A stretch of 64,000 bases of DNA, taken from Klebsiella terrigena. GTDB taxonomy: Bacteria > Pseudomonadota > Gammaproteobacteria > Enterobacterales > Enterobacteriaceae. Location of the stretch: positions 1-64,000 of the forward strand of contig NZ_BJNO01000025.1 of the NCBI RefSeq assembly GCF_006539725.1. The letters are read 5' to 3'. Shown one piece after another: positions 19,874 through 29,498 of the stretch. Below the pieces are notes generated by a model. That model searched no databases. It saw nothing but the letters and a program-made list of their open reading frames with translations, and was not told the DNA's origin. Position 1 is the first letter of the stretch. The number at the start of each line of letters is the position of its first letter. The translations under genes were made by a program, and so were the position numbers.

Positions 19874-21090
19874 CATTTTCTGTTGAACGAGTCCGCGCAG
19901 ATTTTCCGCTGCTCGGCCGGGAGGTCAACGGCCAGCCGCTGGTCTATCTGGACAGCGCCGCCAGCGCGCAAAAGCCGGAGGCGGTGATTCGCGCCGAGGC
20001 GGAGTTTTACCGTCATGGCTATGCCGCCGTGCATCGCGGTATTCACACTCTCAGCGCAGAGGCGACGACGCGCATGGAGCAGGTTCGCCAGCATGCGGCA
20101 ACCTTCCTCAACGCGCGCTCAGCGGAAGAGCTGGTCTTCGTTCGCGGCACTACCGAAGGCATCAACCTGGTCGCCAATAGCTGGGGCAACGCCAACGTGA
20201 GGGCCGGGGATAACATCATCGTCAGCGCCATGGAGCATCACGCCAATATCGTTCCGTGGCAGCTGCTCTGCGCCCGGGTAGGTGCCGAGCTACGGGTGAT
20301 CCCGCTCAATCCGGACGGAACCCTGCAGCTGGATGCGATACCGGGCCTGTTCGATGCGCGCACCCGCCTGCTGGCCATCACCCAGGTCTCTAACGTGCTG
20401 GGCATTGAAAACCCGGTGCCGGCGCTGATCGCCCTGGCGCATCAACACGGTGCCAGGGTGCTGGTGGACGGCGCTCAGGCGGTGATGCATCACGCGGTGG
20501 ACGTCCAGGCGCTGGACTGCGACTTCTACGTCTTCTCCGGACATAAGCTGTACGGCCCGACCGGGATCGGGATCCTCTACGGTAAAGCGGACCTGCTGGA
20601 TGAGATGCCGCCGTGGGAAGGGGGCGGTTCGATGATCGCCACCGTCAGCCTGACCCAGGGCACCACCTGGGCAAAGGCGCCGTGGCGCTTTGAAGCGGGG
20701 ACGCCAAATACCGGCGGCATTATCGGGCTTGGCGCGGCGCTGGAGTACGTCAGCGCGCTGGGGCTTGCGCAGATCGGCGAATATGAACAGACCCTGATGC
20801 GCTATGCGCTGCAGGAGCTGACAAAAGTGCCGGACCTTATCGTCTACGGCCCGCCGCAGCGGCTCGGGGTGATAGCCTTTAATCTCGGGGCGCACCACGC
20901 CTACGACGTTGGCAGCTTCCTCGATAACTACGGCATCGCCATCCGCACCGGCCATCACTGCGCCATGCCGCTGATGGACTTCTTTAGCGTACCGGCGATG
21001 TGTCGGGCGTCGCTGGCGATGTACAATACGACGGAAGACGTGGATCGGCTGGTCGCAGGACTACAGCGCATTCACCGGCTATTAGGCTAA
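19870..21090 (+). CDS. sufS: Cysteine desulfurase SufS
   Basis: SufS is a PLP enzyme taking sulfur from L-cysteine as a persulfide and handing it to SufE. The 406 residues have PLP-binding Lys226 (FSGHKLYG) and catalytic Cys364 (TGHHCAMP), the same numbering as E. coli. It is a group II desulfurase, also able to act as selenocysteine lyase. Its start overlaps the sufD stop. Confidence 0.97.
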   Translation: MTFSVERVRADFPLLGREVNGQPLVYLDSAASAQKPEAVIRAEAEFYRHGYAAVHRGIHTLSAEATTRMEQVRQHAATFLNARSAEELVFVRGTTEGINLVANSWGNANVRAGDNIIVSAMEHHANIVPWQLLCARVGAELRVIPLNPDGTLQLDAIPGLFDARTRLLAITQVSNVLGIENPVPALIALAHQHGARVLVDGAQAVMHHAVDVQALDCDFYVFSGHKLYGPTGIGILYGKADLLDEMPPWEGGGSMIATVSLTQGTTWAKAPWRFEAGTPNTGGIIGLGAALEYVSALGLAQIGEYEQTLMRYALQELTKVPDLIVYGPPQRLGVIAFNLGAHHAYDVGSFLDNYGIAIRTGHHCAMPLMDFFSVPAMCRASLAMYNTTEDVDRLVAGLQRIHRLLG

Positions 21091-21101
21091 AGGAAGCAAT
21101 C

Positions 21102-21518
21102 ATGGCGGCGTTACCGGATAAAGATAAACTGCTGCGCAACTTCAGCCGTTGCGCGAACTTGGAAGAGAAGTACCTCTATATTATTGAGCTTGGCCAGCGG
21201 CTGGCGCCGCTGAGCGCCGGGGAGCATACGGCGCAAAATATTATCCAGGGCTGCCAGAGCCAGGTATGGATTGTTATCGAGCAGAGCGAATCAGGCGTGC
21301 TCGCGCTGCGCGGCGATAGCGATGCGGCTATCGTCAAGGGGCTCATCGCCGTGGTGTTTATCCTCTATGACCAGATGACGGCCAAGGATATCACCGCCTT
21401 TGACGTTCGCCCGTGGTTTGAAAAGATGGCGCTGACTCAGCACCTTACGCCATCGCGGTCGCAGGGGCTGGAAGCCATGATTCGCGCAATTCGCGCGAAA
21501 GCCGCAAATCTTAGCTAG
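21102..21518 (+). CDS. sufE: Sulfur acceptor SufE
   Basis: SufE accepts persulfide sulfur from SufS on Cys51 ([10 protein letters not shown]) and passes it to SufB. It has 138 residues, equal to E. coli. The ATG at 21102 lies 12 bases after the sufS stop and has AAGGA just upstream; an earlier in-frame start inside sufS is rejected. This is the last gene of the suf operon. Confidence 0.97.
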   Translation: MAALPDKDKLLRNFSRCANLEEKYLYIIELGQRLAPLSAGEHTAQNIIQGCQSQVWIVIEQSESGVLALRGDSDAAIVKGLIAVVFILYDQMTAKDITAFDVRPWFEKMALTQHLTPSRSQGLEAMIRAIRAKAANLS

Positions 21519-21617
21519 AATAAACAGGTAGATTTCATTCTGTTACGTTCGGTGGGAACGCGTTTCCCGCCGATATACAGATCCTGGCGTTTTATTAGCG
21601 AAAGAAGGAATCTCAGT

Positions 21618-22616
21618 ATGAAACGCGCGACTCTCCTCACGATATCCCTTCTGACGGCCCTGAGCGCTCAGCACGGCGCCTGGGCGGTAGATTACCCACT
21701 TCCTCCTGCTAACAGCAGGATCATTGGTCAAAATCAATTCTGGACGGTACAGGAGGGGGATCGCAACCTGCAGGCGATTGCTCGTCACTTTGATACCGCG
21801 GCAATGCTGATCCTCGAAGCTAACGATACGCTGGCACCGGTGGAACCTAAACCGGGCACCCAGGTGCTGATCCCGTCGCAGATGCTGCTGCCCGACACGC
21901 CTCGGGAGGGGATTGTGGTGAACCTGGCGGAGCTGCGGCTGTACTACTTCCCGCCGGGGCAAAATTTGGTTCAGGTCTATCCGCTCGGCATTGGCCAGCT
22001 TGGTCTGGAAACGCCGGAGATGACCACCCGCGTTGGGCAGAAGATCCCCAATCCAACCTGGACCCCGACGGCGGGCATCCGCGCCCGCTCGCTGGAGAAA
22101 GGGATTAAGCTGCCGCCCGTTATCCCGGCGGGGCCAAACAACCCTCTGGGACGCTATGCGCTGCGTCTGGCATACGGTAACGGCGAATACCTCATTCACG
22201 GCACCAACGCGCCGGACAGCGTTGGCCTGCGGGTCAGCTCCGGCTGTATGCGCATGAACGCCGCCGACATTCAGGCGCTCTTTAGCCAGGTGAAGACCGG
22301 AACGCCGGTACGCATCATCAATCAGCCGGTGAAGTTTGCGGTTGAGCCGGACGGCAGGCGCTACGTCGAGGTACACCGGCCGCTGTCGCAGGATGAAAGC
22401 GGCAATACCCGCACCATTGCCTATACGCTGCCGGCAGAATTCCATCAGTTTTCCGGCGATAAGTCCGTTGATGAGGCGCAGCTAAAGCGCGCGCTGTCGA
22501 GACGAGCGGGCTATCCGGTGGTGGTTTCTGGCGGTGAGCAGAGCAGTACTGGAGGGGCGGTATCGAATTTGTCTGTGCAGAATGCGCCGGTGGATGAGAG
22601 CAAAAGAGTGCAGTAA
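21618..22616 (+). CDS. ldtE: L,D-transpeptidase LdtE (YnhG)
   Basis: LdtE forms 3-3 crosslinks in peptidoglycan in the periplasm. The 332 residues (334 in E. coli) have a Sec signal peptide ending near AWA, a LysM-like domain around 41-88, and the YkuD catalytic domain with HGTNAP and SSGCMRM (nucleophile Cys210). The C-terminal 50 residues are low complexity. AAGAAGGA lies ahead of the ATG. As in E. coli it sits between sufE and lpp. Confidence 0.94.
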   Translation: MKRATLLTISLLTALSAQHGAWAVDYPLPPANSRIIGQNQFWTVQEGDRNLQAIARHFDTAAMLILEANDTLAPVEPKPGTQVLIPSQMLLPDTPREGIVVNLAELRLYYFPPGQNLVQVYPLGIGQLGLETPEMTTRVGQKIPNPTWTPTAGIRARSLEKGIKLPPVIPAGPNNPLGRYALRLAYGNGEYLIHGTNAPDSVGLRVSSGCMRMNAADIQALFSQVKTGTPVRIINQPVKFAVEPDGRRYVEVHRPLSQDESGNTRTIAYTLPAEFHQFSGDKSVDEAQLKRALSRRAGYPVVVSGGEQSSTGGAVSNLSVQNAPVDESKRVQ

Positions 22617-22633
22617 ATCGGGCAGAGCGGGGC

Positions 22634-22663
22634 AAAAAAAATGGCGCACAATGTGCGCCATTT
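22634..22663 (-). terminator. Terminator of lpp
   Basis: ATGGCGCACA and TGTGCGCCAT form a 10-bp stem. On the minus strand it is followed by eight T, the classic lpp terminator. It lies 18 bases after the lpp stop and may also stop ldtE transcripts from the other side. Confidence 0.93.
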
Positions 22664-22680
22664 CTATTACACAGGCACTA

Positions 22681-22990
<310 letters not shown>

Positions 22991-23171
22991 ATATTTTTTT
23001 ACGGTAATACGCCTATTTTTGATCGTTCGCTCAAAGAAACAACGAATTTGGCAGATTAGTTTAAAAAGCTGTGTGAAAACAGGACGCTTCCATCGGATTC
23101 ATCTTAGATAATCTCTTATTAAATAGTAAATTCCGATTTGCATTTTTATTAAGAGTAGCTAGTGATTGAAT

Positions 23172-23205
23172 AAAAAAAAAGCGCCTCAGGGAGGCGCCTT
23201 TAAAA
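23172..23205 (-). terminator. Terminator of pykF
   Basis: GGCGCCTCCCTGAGGCGC folds into a tight hairpin (about 23181-23199) followed on the minus strand by nine T. It is a strong intrinsic terminator 25-30 bases after the pykF stop. Confidence 0.92.
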
Positions 23206-23229
23206 AAACAGCTATTAACCTGTAAATTA

Positions 23230-24642
23230 TTACAGCACGTGCACGGATGCGGTATTGGTTGTTCCGCTAGGAACCAGCGCACCGGAGACCATCACAACAA
23301 CGTCGCCTTTACGTGCCAGACCGCTCTGCAGGGCCAGCTCTTTGCCCAGACGGTAGAAGTCGTCGGTAGAGGCCAGCTGCTCAACCAGCTGCGGTACAAC
23401 GCCTTTGGTCAGCACCAGCTGACGGGCGGTGGTCTGGTTGGTAGTCAGCGCCAGGATGGTGGCATCCGGGAAGTATTTACGCACGGCGCGAGCGGATTTA
23501 CCGCCCTGGGTGGCGACGACGATCAGCGGCGCTTCCAGTTTTTCGGCGGTCTCAACGGCACCACGACACACGGCTTCGGTGATGCGCAGCTTGCGGTTGT
23601 CGTTGTTGAACTCCAGACGGCTGGTCATCACGCGGTCAGTACGCTCGCAGATGGTCGCCATAATAGTGACGGCTTCCAGCGGGTATTTACCTTTGGCCGA
23701 TTCGCCGGAGAGCATCACGGCGTCGGTGCCGTCAAGGATGGCGTTAGCAACGTCGCCGGCTTCCGCACGGGTCGGACGCGGGTTCTTGATCATGGAGTCC
23801 AGCATCTGGGTGGCGGTGATAACCACTTTGCGCGCGCGGATACATTTTTCGATGATCATTTTCTGGGCGAAGATAACTTCTTCAACCGGGATTTCAACGC
23901 CCATGTCACCACGAGCAACCATGATGCCGTCAGAGGCTTCAAGGATTTCGTCGAAGTTGTTCAGGCCTTCCTGGTTTTCGATCTTGGAGATGATCTGGAT
24001 GTTGTCGCCGCCGTTAGCCTTCAGGTGCTCGCGGATTTCTACCACGTCAGAACGCTTACGGATAAAGGATGCGGCAACAAAGTCAACGCCCTGTTCGCAG
24101 CCGAAGATCAGATCCTGTTTGTCTTTCTCAGCCAGCGCCGGCAGAGCGATAGAGACGCCCGGCAGGTTAACGCCTTTGTTCTCGCCGAGGTCGCCGTTAT
24201 TCAGCACTTTACAGATAACGTTTTTACCTTCGATGGCGGTCACTTCCATGCCGATCAGACCATCGTCAACCAGGACGGTGTTGCCTACGGAGAGGTCAGA
24301 GGTAAAACCTTCATAGGTGACAGCGACGATTTCGTTGTTGCCGACCACGGATTTGTCAGTGGTGAAGGTGAAGGTCTGGCCCGCTTTCAGGGAGACATCA
24401 TTGCCGCCTTCCAGCTTGATGGTGCGAATTTCCGGACCTTTGGTATCCAGCAGGATAGCGGCGGTTTTACCGGTTTTGCTCACCACATTGCGCAGGTTCT
24501 TGATGCGCTGACCGTGTTCAGCATAGTCGCCGTGAGAGAAGTTCAGACGCATGACGTTCATGCCCGCGTCCAGCATCTTGGTTAACATCTCTTCGGATTC
24601 GGTTTTCGGACCGATGGTGCAAACGATTTTGGTCTTTTTCAT
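23230..24642 (-). CDS. pykF: Pyruvate kinase I
   Basis: PykF converts PEP and ADP to pyruvate and ATP and is activated by fructose 1,6-bisphosphate. It has 470 residues, as in E. coli, with the N-terminal CTIGPKTES and [16 protein letters not shown] motifs, the catalytic Lys region (ISKIENQEG), the [12 protein letters not shown] loop and the C-terminal effector domain ending [10 protein letters not shown]. The reaction opposes PpsA in the same window. Cra control is inferred from a perfect Cra match in its promoter. Confidence 0.98.
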   Translation of the reverse strand: MKKTKIVCTIGPKTESEEMLTKMLDAGMNVMRLNFSHGDYAEHGQRIKNLRNVVSKTGKTAAILLDTKGPEIRTIKLEGGNDVSLKAGQTFTFTTDKSVVGNNEIVAVTYEGFTSDLSVGNTVLVDDGLIGMEVTAIEGKNVICKVLNNGDLGENKGVNLPGVSIALPALAEKDKQDLIFGCEQGVDFVAASFIRKRSDVVEIREHLKANGGDNIQIISKIENQEGLNNFDEILEASDGIMVARGDMGVEIPVEEVIFAQKMIIEKCIRARKVVITATQMLDSMIKNPRPTRAEAGDVANAILDGTDAVMLSGESAKGKYPLEAVTIMATICERTDRVMTSRLEFNNDNRKLRITEAVCRGAVETAEKLEAPLIVVATQGGKSARAVRKYFPDATILALTTNQTTARQLVLTKGVVPQLVEQLASTDDFYRLGKELALQSGLARKGDVVVMVSGALVPSGTTNTASVHVL

Positions 24643-24847
24643 GAAGGTATTAGTCTTTAAGTTGTGAAGGATTGGGGAATCTCGCTCCGTGGGCGCAGTG
24701 CCGTGGAGTCAAACCTGTATTGCGAAAGTTGCTATGGCACGCTCTAAGGATAGGTGACAACAAAAAAGCGTGCAGAAGAATGTGTGCTGGCGGTTCAGCC
24801 CATGAAAAGAGGCAATTTTGTATGCTTTTAGTCATGCAGTCCAATGT

Positions 24848-24861
24848 GCTGAAACCATTCA
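24848..24861 (+). promoter_or_regulatory. Cra site in the pykF promoter
   Basis: GCTGAAACCATTCA fits the Cra consensus RSTGAAWCSNTHHW at every position. It lies just downstream of a minus-strand TATAAT (24884-24879), where binding would block transcription, in agreement with Cra repression of pykF in E. coli. Confidence 0.85.
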
Positions 24862-24878
24862 AGAAAGATTCGGTGTGC

Positions 24879-24884
24879 ATTATA
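24879..24884 (-). promoter_or_regulatory. pykF -10 element
   Basis: A perfect TATAAT on the minus strand. It implies an mRNA start near 24870 and a leader of about 230 nt before the pykF ATG at 24642. The remainder of the 24643-25146 gap is AT-rich with no gene seen. Confidence 0.65.
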
Positions 24885-25118
24885 CGACGATGAAACAAAA
24901 AAGGAAAATGAAAACAACGTTTCATTTTTCGTTATACAAACGCAACAAAACTCACACCAATTACAATCTTATATGCAACACAAATTTTCGCCAGCCGCCA
25001 GGCTAAATCGGCCCCGCGCGCGGTTTTTGCCGTGGTTTTGTTGCGGAAATTCGCCATTAGCGAAGAAACGGCGGGCTGGTTTGATTTATACGGAAAACAT
25101 ATCAATAATGATTTGATT

Positions 25119-25130
25119 GATAATGATAAT
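25119..25130 (+). promoter_or_regulatory. Fur-like half box before fumD
   Basis: GATAATGATAAT equals the first 12 bases of the Fur consensus; the following seven match poorly. It ends 16 bases before the fumD start, which would place it over or just after the promoter. Confidence 0.35.
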
Positions 25131-25146
25131 TTGTGAGCGAAATTCG

Positions 25147-25362
25147 ATGGGAAACCGAGCAAAAGACGACGAGTTATACCAGGAAATGTGCCGCGTGGTG
25201 GGGAAAGTGGTGCTTGAAATGCGCGATCTTGGTCAGGAACCGAAACATATCGTGATTGCCGGCGTCGTGCGCACCGCGCTGGCCAATTCAAAAATCGCCC
25301 GCTCTGAGCTAACGCATGAAGCGATGACCCGGGTTATTCACGCCTTATCCGGGCATGAATAA
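25147..25362 (+). CDS. fumD: FumD (YdhZ) small protein
   Basis: This is the homologue of E. coli YdhZ, named fumarase D, although its catalytic status is weakly documented. It has 71 residues (69 in E. coli), with the highly conserved block MCRVVGKVVLEMRDLGQEPKHI and TALANSKI. The ATG at 25147 (MGNRAKDDELY) matches the E. coli start; an upstream in-frame ATG is rejected. Its place next to pykF is syntenic. Confidence 0.85.
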   Translation: MGNRAKDDELYQEMCRVVGKVVLEMRDLGQEPKHIVIAGVVRTALANSKIARSELTHEAMTRVIHALSGHE

Positions 25363-25385
25363 CGCCGACGGCCGCGCTTCAGGCT

Positions 25386-26024
25386 TCAGGAGATAACGAA
25401 GCGCACCACCGCTTTTACCGCAATATCGCAGTGGTGGGCGACCATCGCTTCATCGTCGATTTCCGACAGCGGATCGTCGAGATAGAGGCTGTTGAAGGTG
25501 TAAAAGTTCGAGACCTGATAAAAGCTAAAGCTGCTGATCAGCCGATGGACGTCCCGCGCCTCAAGCCCGGCCTGAAAAACTCCCTGCTGCTGCCCGCGCT
25601 GGAGAATATCCTCGAGGATAGACAGGGCGGTTCGGTTCAGTGGTTTTAGCTGCCCGGACGCCTGCAGCCACTTCCCGCGCTGCATATTCTCCATACAGAT
25701 AACGCGCATAAAGTCGGCGTGCGTCGCGTGATAGCGCACGCTCCACTTCACCAGCTGAACCAGCGCTTCAACCGGCGGAAGTTGCTCCAGCCCGAGCTGC
25801 TGCTCCGTCTCGCGGATGCGGGCGTAGACGTGCTGCAGTACCGCCTGATACAGCTGCTCTTTACTTTTGAAGTAGTAGACCACCATCCGCTTGGTGGTCT
25901 GTGCTTCGACGGCAATCTGCTCCATCCGCGCCCCCGAAAGCCCGTGTTCGGCAAATACGGCAATCGCGGCGGCGAAGATCCGCTCTTTCAGGGATTGTGC
26001 TTCATCATGAGCAACCACGGACAT
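25386..26024 (-). CDS. TetR family regulator of the quinate/shikimate locus
   Basis: This 212-residue one-component repressor has an N-terminal helix-turn-helix (about 15-60: RIFAAAIAVFAEHGLSGARMEQIA, then TTKRMVVYYFKSKEQLY). The C-terminal ligand-binding domain resembles aromatic-responsive TetR proteins. The ATG at 26024 is preferred over a GTG six bases earlier because GGAG is five bases away. It is divergent from the dehydroshikimate dehydratase gene. A 16-bp near-palindrome between them, repeated ahead of the MFS gene, is its likely operator. The ligand is probably shikimate, dehydroshikimate or protocatechuate (inference). Confidence 0.85.
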   Translation of the reverse strand: MSVVAHDEAQSLKERIFAAAIAVFAEHGLSGARMEQIAVEAQTTKRMVVYYFKSKEQLYQAVLQHVYARIRETEQQLGLEQLPPVEALVQLVKWSVRYHATHADFMRVICMENMQRGKWLQASGQLKPLNRTALSILEDILQRGQQQGVFQAGLEARDVHRLISSFSFYQVSNFYTFNSLYLDDPLSEIDDEAMVAHHCDIAVKAVVRFVIS

Positions 26025-26096
26025 AACCACTCCTTTATTCTGAGAGACAAAAAATACACATAACGATCACAATTTAGCAACCTCATGTGGCGCGAG

Positions 26097-26112
26097 TGAA
26101 CCAAATGATACA
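26097..26112. promoter_or_regulatory. Putative TetR operator, copy 1
   Basis: TGAACCA-AA-TGATACA; its complement TGTATCA-TT-TGGTTCA agrees with copy 2 at 28006-28021 in 14 of 16 positions, differing only in the two central bases. It lies between the divergent TetR and dehydratase genes, 38 bp before the latter. Confidence 0.6.
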
Positions 26113-26149
26113 TATTCAGGGCTCACGTCCGCTGATGACACGAGGATCT

Positions 26150-28003
26150 ATGCTGCGCTCAATCGCCACCGTCTCGATTTCCGGTACCTTACCTGAAAAG
26201 CTTCACGCCATTGCCGCTGCGGGTTATCAGGGCGTCGAAATCTTCGAAAACGATCTGCTCTATTATACGGGCACGCCGGCGGATATTCGTAACCTGGCGG
26301 CTGATTTAGGGCTAAAAATCACGCTTTTTCAACCCTTTCGCGATTTTGAAGGCGCCAGCCGCACGCAGTTTGCGGCCAATCTGGCGCGCGCGAAACGAAA
26401 ATTCGCGCTGATGCACGAGCTCGGCTGCGACACCATGCTGCTGTGCAGCAACGTACAGCCGGAGTGCTCCGCCGATATCGCCCTGCAGGTGGCCGACCTT
26501 CGCGCTCTGGCGGATTTGGCGGAGCAGGAGGGGATTATCGTCGGCTATGAGGCGCTGGCCTGGGGGACGCACGTTAACCTCTGGCATCAGGCCTGGGAGC
26601 GGGTAAAAGCGGTCAACAGCCCGGCAATGGGCATAGTGCTCGACAGTTTCCATATCCTCGCGCGCGGCGATAATCTGGCGCGCCTGCACGAAGTGCCGGT
26701 GGATAAAATCACCTTCCTGCAGCTTGCCGACGCGCCGCTGATGAAGATGGATGTCCTCGAATGGAGCCGCCATTTCCGCTGCTTCCCCGGCCAGGGGCAG
26801 CTGCCGCTGGTGGATTTTGCCTGCGAGCTGACCCGCTGCGGCTATCGCGGCCCGTGGTCGCTGGAGATCTTTAACGATGGTTTTCGCGCCTCGCCGAACG
26901 GCGCGACGGCGAAGGACGGCTACCGCTCGCTGCTGTGGCTGGAAGAGCAGACCCGGCGCCAGTTGGCGAGCAGCGATGCGCTGCTGTTTGACGCGCCGGA
27001 GCCCGCGCACTACGCCGGGCTGGAGTTTATTGAGTTTGCCGCCAGCCCGTCCGAGGCGAAAAACCTCGGCCAGCGCCTGGCGCAGCTGGGTTTTCAGCAG
27101 GAGGGGCTGCATCGCTCCAAGCAGGTGGCGCTGTGGCGTAACGGTGCGGCACGCGCCATCGTCAACTTTCAGCCGCACAGCTGGGCCGACCATTTCCACC
27201 AGCGCCACGGGATTTCGCTGTGCGCGATGGCCCTCGGCGTCAGCCGCAGCGCGCCGATTATTGCCCGCGCTCGCGCCTACGGCTACGCCACCTGGCAGGG
27301 CGACGCCGGGCCGAATGAAAGCCCGATCCCGGCGGTTTGCGCCCCGGACGGCAGCCTGATTTATCTGATTGAGCACGGGGACGATATCTATGCCCGCGAT
27401 TTCCACCTGCAGCCGCCTGCGGCCGTGCGCGATGATTACAGCGGCATCGATCACCTGGCGCTCGGGATGGAGGCGGACAGCCGCGATAACTGGATTATCT
27501 TCTTCCGCACGGTCTTCGGCTTTACGCTCGAACATGAACAGACGCTGCCGGACCCGTACGGTCTGGTGCGCAGCCTCGCGGTGCACAGCCCGCAGGGCAA
27601 CATCCGCCTGGCGCTGAATATTTCTCAAAGCCGCGCGACGCAGATTGCCCGCTCCGTTGCCTGTTATCAGGGCGCGGGGCTGCAGCATGCGGCCTTCGCC
27701 TGCCGGGATCTGCCGGCCACCCTCGATAGCCTGCCTGAGGTCTCCCTCGACGCGCTGCCGATCCCGGCAAACTACTACGAGGATTTAGTGGCGCGCTTTG
27801 GCGCCGACGAGCGCGCGGCGCAGCTCAAACGTCTGCAGATCCTCTACGACCGCGATGGTCAGGGCGGCGAATTTCTGCATCTCTACACCCGACCGTTCTC
27901 ATCGGGGCGTTTTTTCTTTGAATTGACCGAAAGACGCGGCGGCTACGCGCTCTACGGCGCGGCAAACGCGGCGGTACGCCTTTCGGCGATGCAGTACGGC
28001 TAG
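26150..28003 (+). CDS. 3-dehydroshikimate dehydratase fused to an HPPD-like domain
   Basis: This is a QsuB/QuiC1-type enzyme converting 3-dehydroshikimate to protocatechuate. It has 617 residues from MLRSIATVSISG, chosen because GAGG precedes that ATG; QsuB has about the same size. Residues 1-290 form a sugar-isomerase-like TIM barrel with metal-site segments YEALAWGTH, LDSFH, QLADAP and LEIFND. Residues from about 300 on form two VOC repeats like 4-hydroxyphenylpyruvate dioxygenase, with metal-type His in GIDHLAL, His in LQHAAFA and Glu in GGEFLHLYT. The C-terminal domain's activity in such fusions is uncertain. Confidence 0.88.
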   Translation: MLRSIATVSISGTLPEKLHAIAAAGYQGVEIFENDLLYYTGTPADIRNLAADLGLKITLFQPFRDFEGASRTQFAANLARAKRKFALMHELGCDTMLLCSNVQPECSADIALQVADLRALADLAEQEGIIVGYEALAWGTHVNLWHQAWERVKAVNSPAMGIVLDSFHILARGDNLARLHEVPVDKITFLQLADAPLMKMDVLEWSRHFRCFPGQGQLPLVDFACELTRCGYRGPWSLEIFNDGFRASPNGATAKDGYRSLLWLEEQTRRQLASSDALLFDAPEPAHYAGLEFIEFAASPSEAKNLGQRLAQLGFQQEGLHRSKQVALWRNGAARAIVNFQPHSWADHFHQRHGISLCAMALGVSRSAPIIARARAYGYATWQGDAGPNESPIPAVCAPDGSLIYLIEHGDDIYARDFHLQPPAAVRDDYSGIDHLALGMEADSRDNWIIFFRTVFGFTLEHEQTLPDPYGLVRSLAVHSPQGNIRLALNISQSRATQIARSVACYQGAGLQHAAFACRDLPATLDSLPEVSLDALPIPANYYEDLVARFGADERAAQLKRLQILYDRDGQGGEFLHLYTRPFSSGRFFFELTERRGGYALYGAANAAVRLSAMQYG

Positions 28004-28005
28004 GT

Positions 28006-28021
28006 TGTATCAAATGGTTCA
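28006..28021. promoter_or_regulatory. Putative TetR operator, copy 2
   Basis: TGTATCA-AA-TGGTTCA, three bases after the dehydratase stop and 140 bp before the MFS gene. It is nearly identical to copy 1 in reverse orientation, suggesting the transporter and dehydrogenase also have a regulated promoter here. Confidence 0.6.
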
Positions 28022-28160
28022 TTGAGTGCGTATCACCATACAATAACAACATTCATCTGCACCCCACGCACCGCATCATTCGCGCTGCGCTAAGGCGGCA
28101 ACGTTCCTGCCGTCCGCGCAAAAAGCGTGGGTGATAACGTGTCTATGACAGGAAACGACT

Positions 28161-29483
28161 ATGAGTTCTTATAGCCATAACCACGCGGCGACGGCAGAGA
28201 CCGCGACCACCGCTCGCCGCTCCCGGCGGCGGATCGGGATCCTTTCGCTGCTGGCCGTCGGTACGATGATTAACTACCTTGACCGCACGGTGTTAGGCAT
28301 TGCGGCCCCCAGCCTAACCGCCGAGCTCGGCATTGACGCTGCGGTGATGGGGATCGTCTTCTCCGCCTTCGCCTGGACCTACACGCTGGCGCAGATCCCC
28401 GGCGGCCTGTTCCTCGACCGCTTCGGCAACAAGGTGACCTATTTCCTGTCGTTGGCCCTGTGGTCGCTGTTTACCCTGTTTCACGGCATGGCGATTGGCC
28501 TCAAGACGCTGCTGCTTTGCCGTTTTGGCCTTGGGGTCAGCGAAGCGCCGTGCTTTCCGGTCAACAGCCGGGTCGTCAGCGCCTGGTTCCCCCAGCAGGA
28601 GCGGGCCAAAGCCACCGCGGTGTATACGGTGGGCGAATATCTGGGGCTGGCCTGCTTCTCACCGCTGCTGTTCTGGATCATGGGCAGCTTCGGCTGGCGA
28701 ACGCTGTTTATCAGCGTCGGCGCGGTCGGCGTGCTCTTTGCGCTGGTGTGGTGGCGCTGCTACCGCGATCCGCATGAGGATACGCAGCTGAGCCAGCAGG
28801 AGCGCGAGCATATTGCCAGCGGCGGCGGCATGACTAACGCGACGCAGCAGCGCATGGTCTTCAGCTGGCCGCTGGTCCGCCAGCTGCTCGGCAAGCGGCA
28901 GATCCTCGGCGCCAGCATCGGTCAGTTTGCCGGCAATACGGTACTGGTCTTTTTCCTGACCTGGTTCCCAACCTACCTGGCGACCGAGCGCCACATGCCG
29001 TGGCTGAAAGTGGGCTTCTTCGCCATCATGCCGTTCCTCGCCGCCGCCGGCGGGGTGATGTTCGGCGGCTGGGTATCCGACAAGCTGCTGAAGGCCACCG
29101 GCTCGGCGAACATCGGGCGCAAGCTGCCCATCGTTGCCGGTCTGCTGATGGCCAGCACGATTATCTCCGCCAACTGGCTGACCAGCGATCTGGCGGTGAT
29201 CCTCGTGATGTCCTTCGCCTTCTTTGGCCAGGGCATGGTCGGCCTCGGCTGGACGCTGATTTCCGATATCGCCCCGCAGGGGCTGGGCGGGCTGACCGGC
29301 GGGCTGTTTAACTTCTGCACCAACCTGGCCGGGATCCTCACGCCGCTGATTATTGGCTTTATCGTCGCGGCCTTCGGTAGCTTCTTCTACGCGCTTGTCT
29401 ATATCGGCGGCGCGGCGCTGCTCGGGGTGGTGGCGTATCTGTTTATTCTTGGCGACGTCAAACGTATCGAGCTGGCAAAATAA
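28161..29483 (+). CDS. MFS transporter, anion:cation symporter type (quinate/shikimate/aromatic acid)
   Basis: This 440-residue 12-helix major facilitator of the ACS family has a charged N-terminal tail, then the family opening NYLDRTVLGIAAPSL. The loop 2-3 signature LDRFGNKVTYF and the helix 4 GLGVSEAPCFPVNSRVVSAWFP are present. Close relatives carry hexuronates, phthalate or shikimate-type acids. Its place between the dehydroshikimate dehydratase and a shikimate dehydrogenase paralogue argues for uptake of quinate, shikimate or dehydroshikimate. Confidence 0.88.
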   Translation: MSSYSHNHAATAETATTARRSRRRIGILSLLAVGTMINYLDRTVLGIAAPSLTAELGIDAAVMGIVFSAFAWTYTLAQIPGGLFLDRFGNKVTYFLSLALWSLFTLFHGMAIGLKTLLLCRFGLGVSEAPCFPVNSRVVSAWFPQQERAKATAVYTVGEYLGLACFSPLLFWIMGSFGWRTLFISVGAVGVLFALVWWRCYRDPHEDTQLSQQEREHIASGGGMTNATQQRMVFSWPLVRQLLGKRQILGASIGQFAGNTVLVFFLTWFPTYLATERHMPWLKVGFFAIMPFLAAAGGVMFGGWVSDKLLKATGSANIGRKLPIVAGLLMASTIISANWLTSDLAVILVMSFAFFGQGMVGLGWTLISDIAPQGLGGLTGGLFNFCTNLAGILTPLIIGFIVAAFGSFFYALVYIGGAALLGVVAYLFILGDVKRIELAK

Positions 29484-29498
29484 GGAAAGGGGCACAAC

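Noticed and set aside
26312-27688. 458-codon minus-strand frame opposite the dehydroshikimate dehydratase gene
   Set aside because: Shadow frame; the plus strand has the full family domains.
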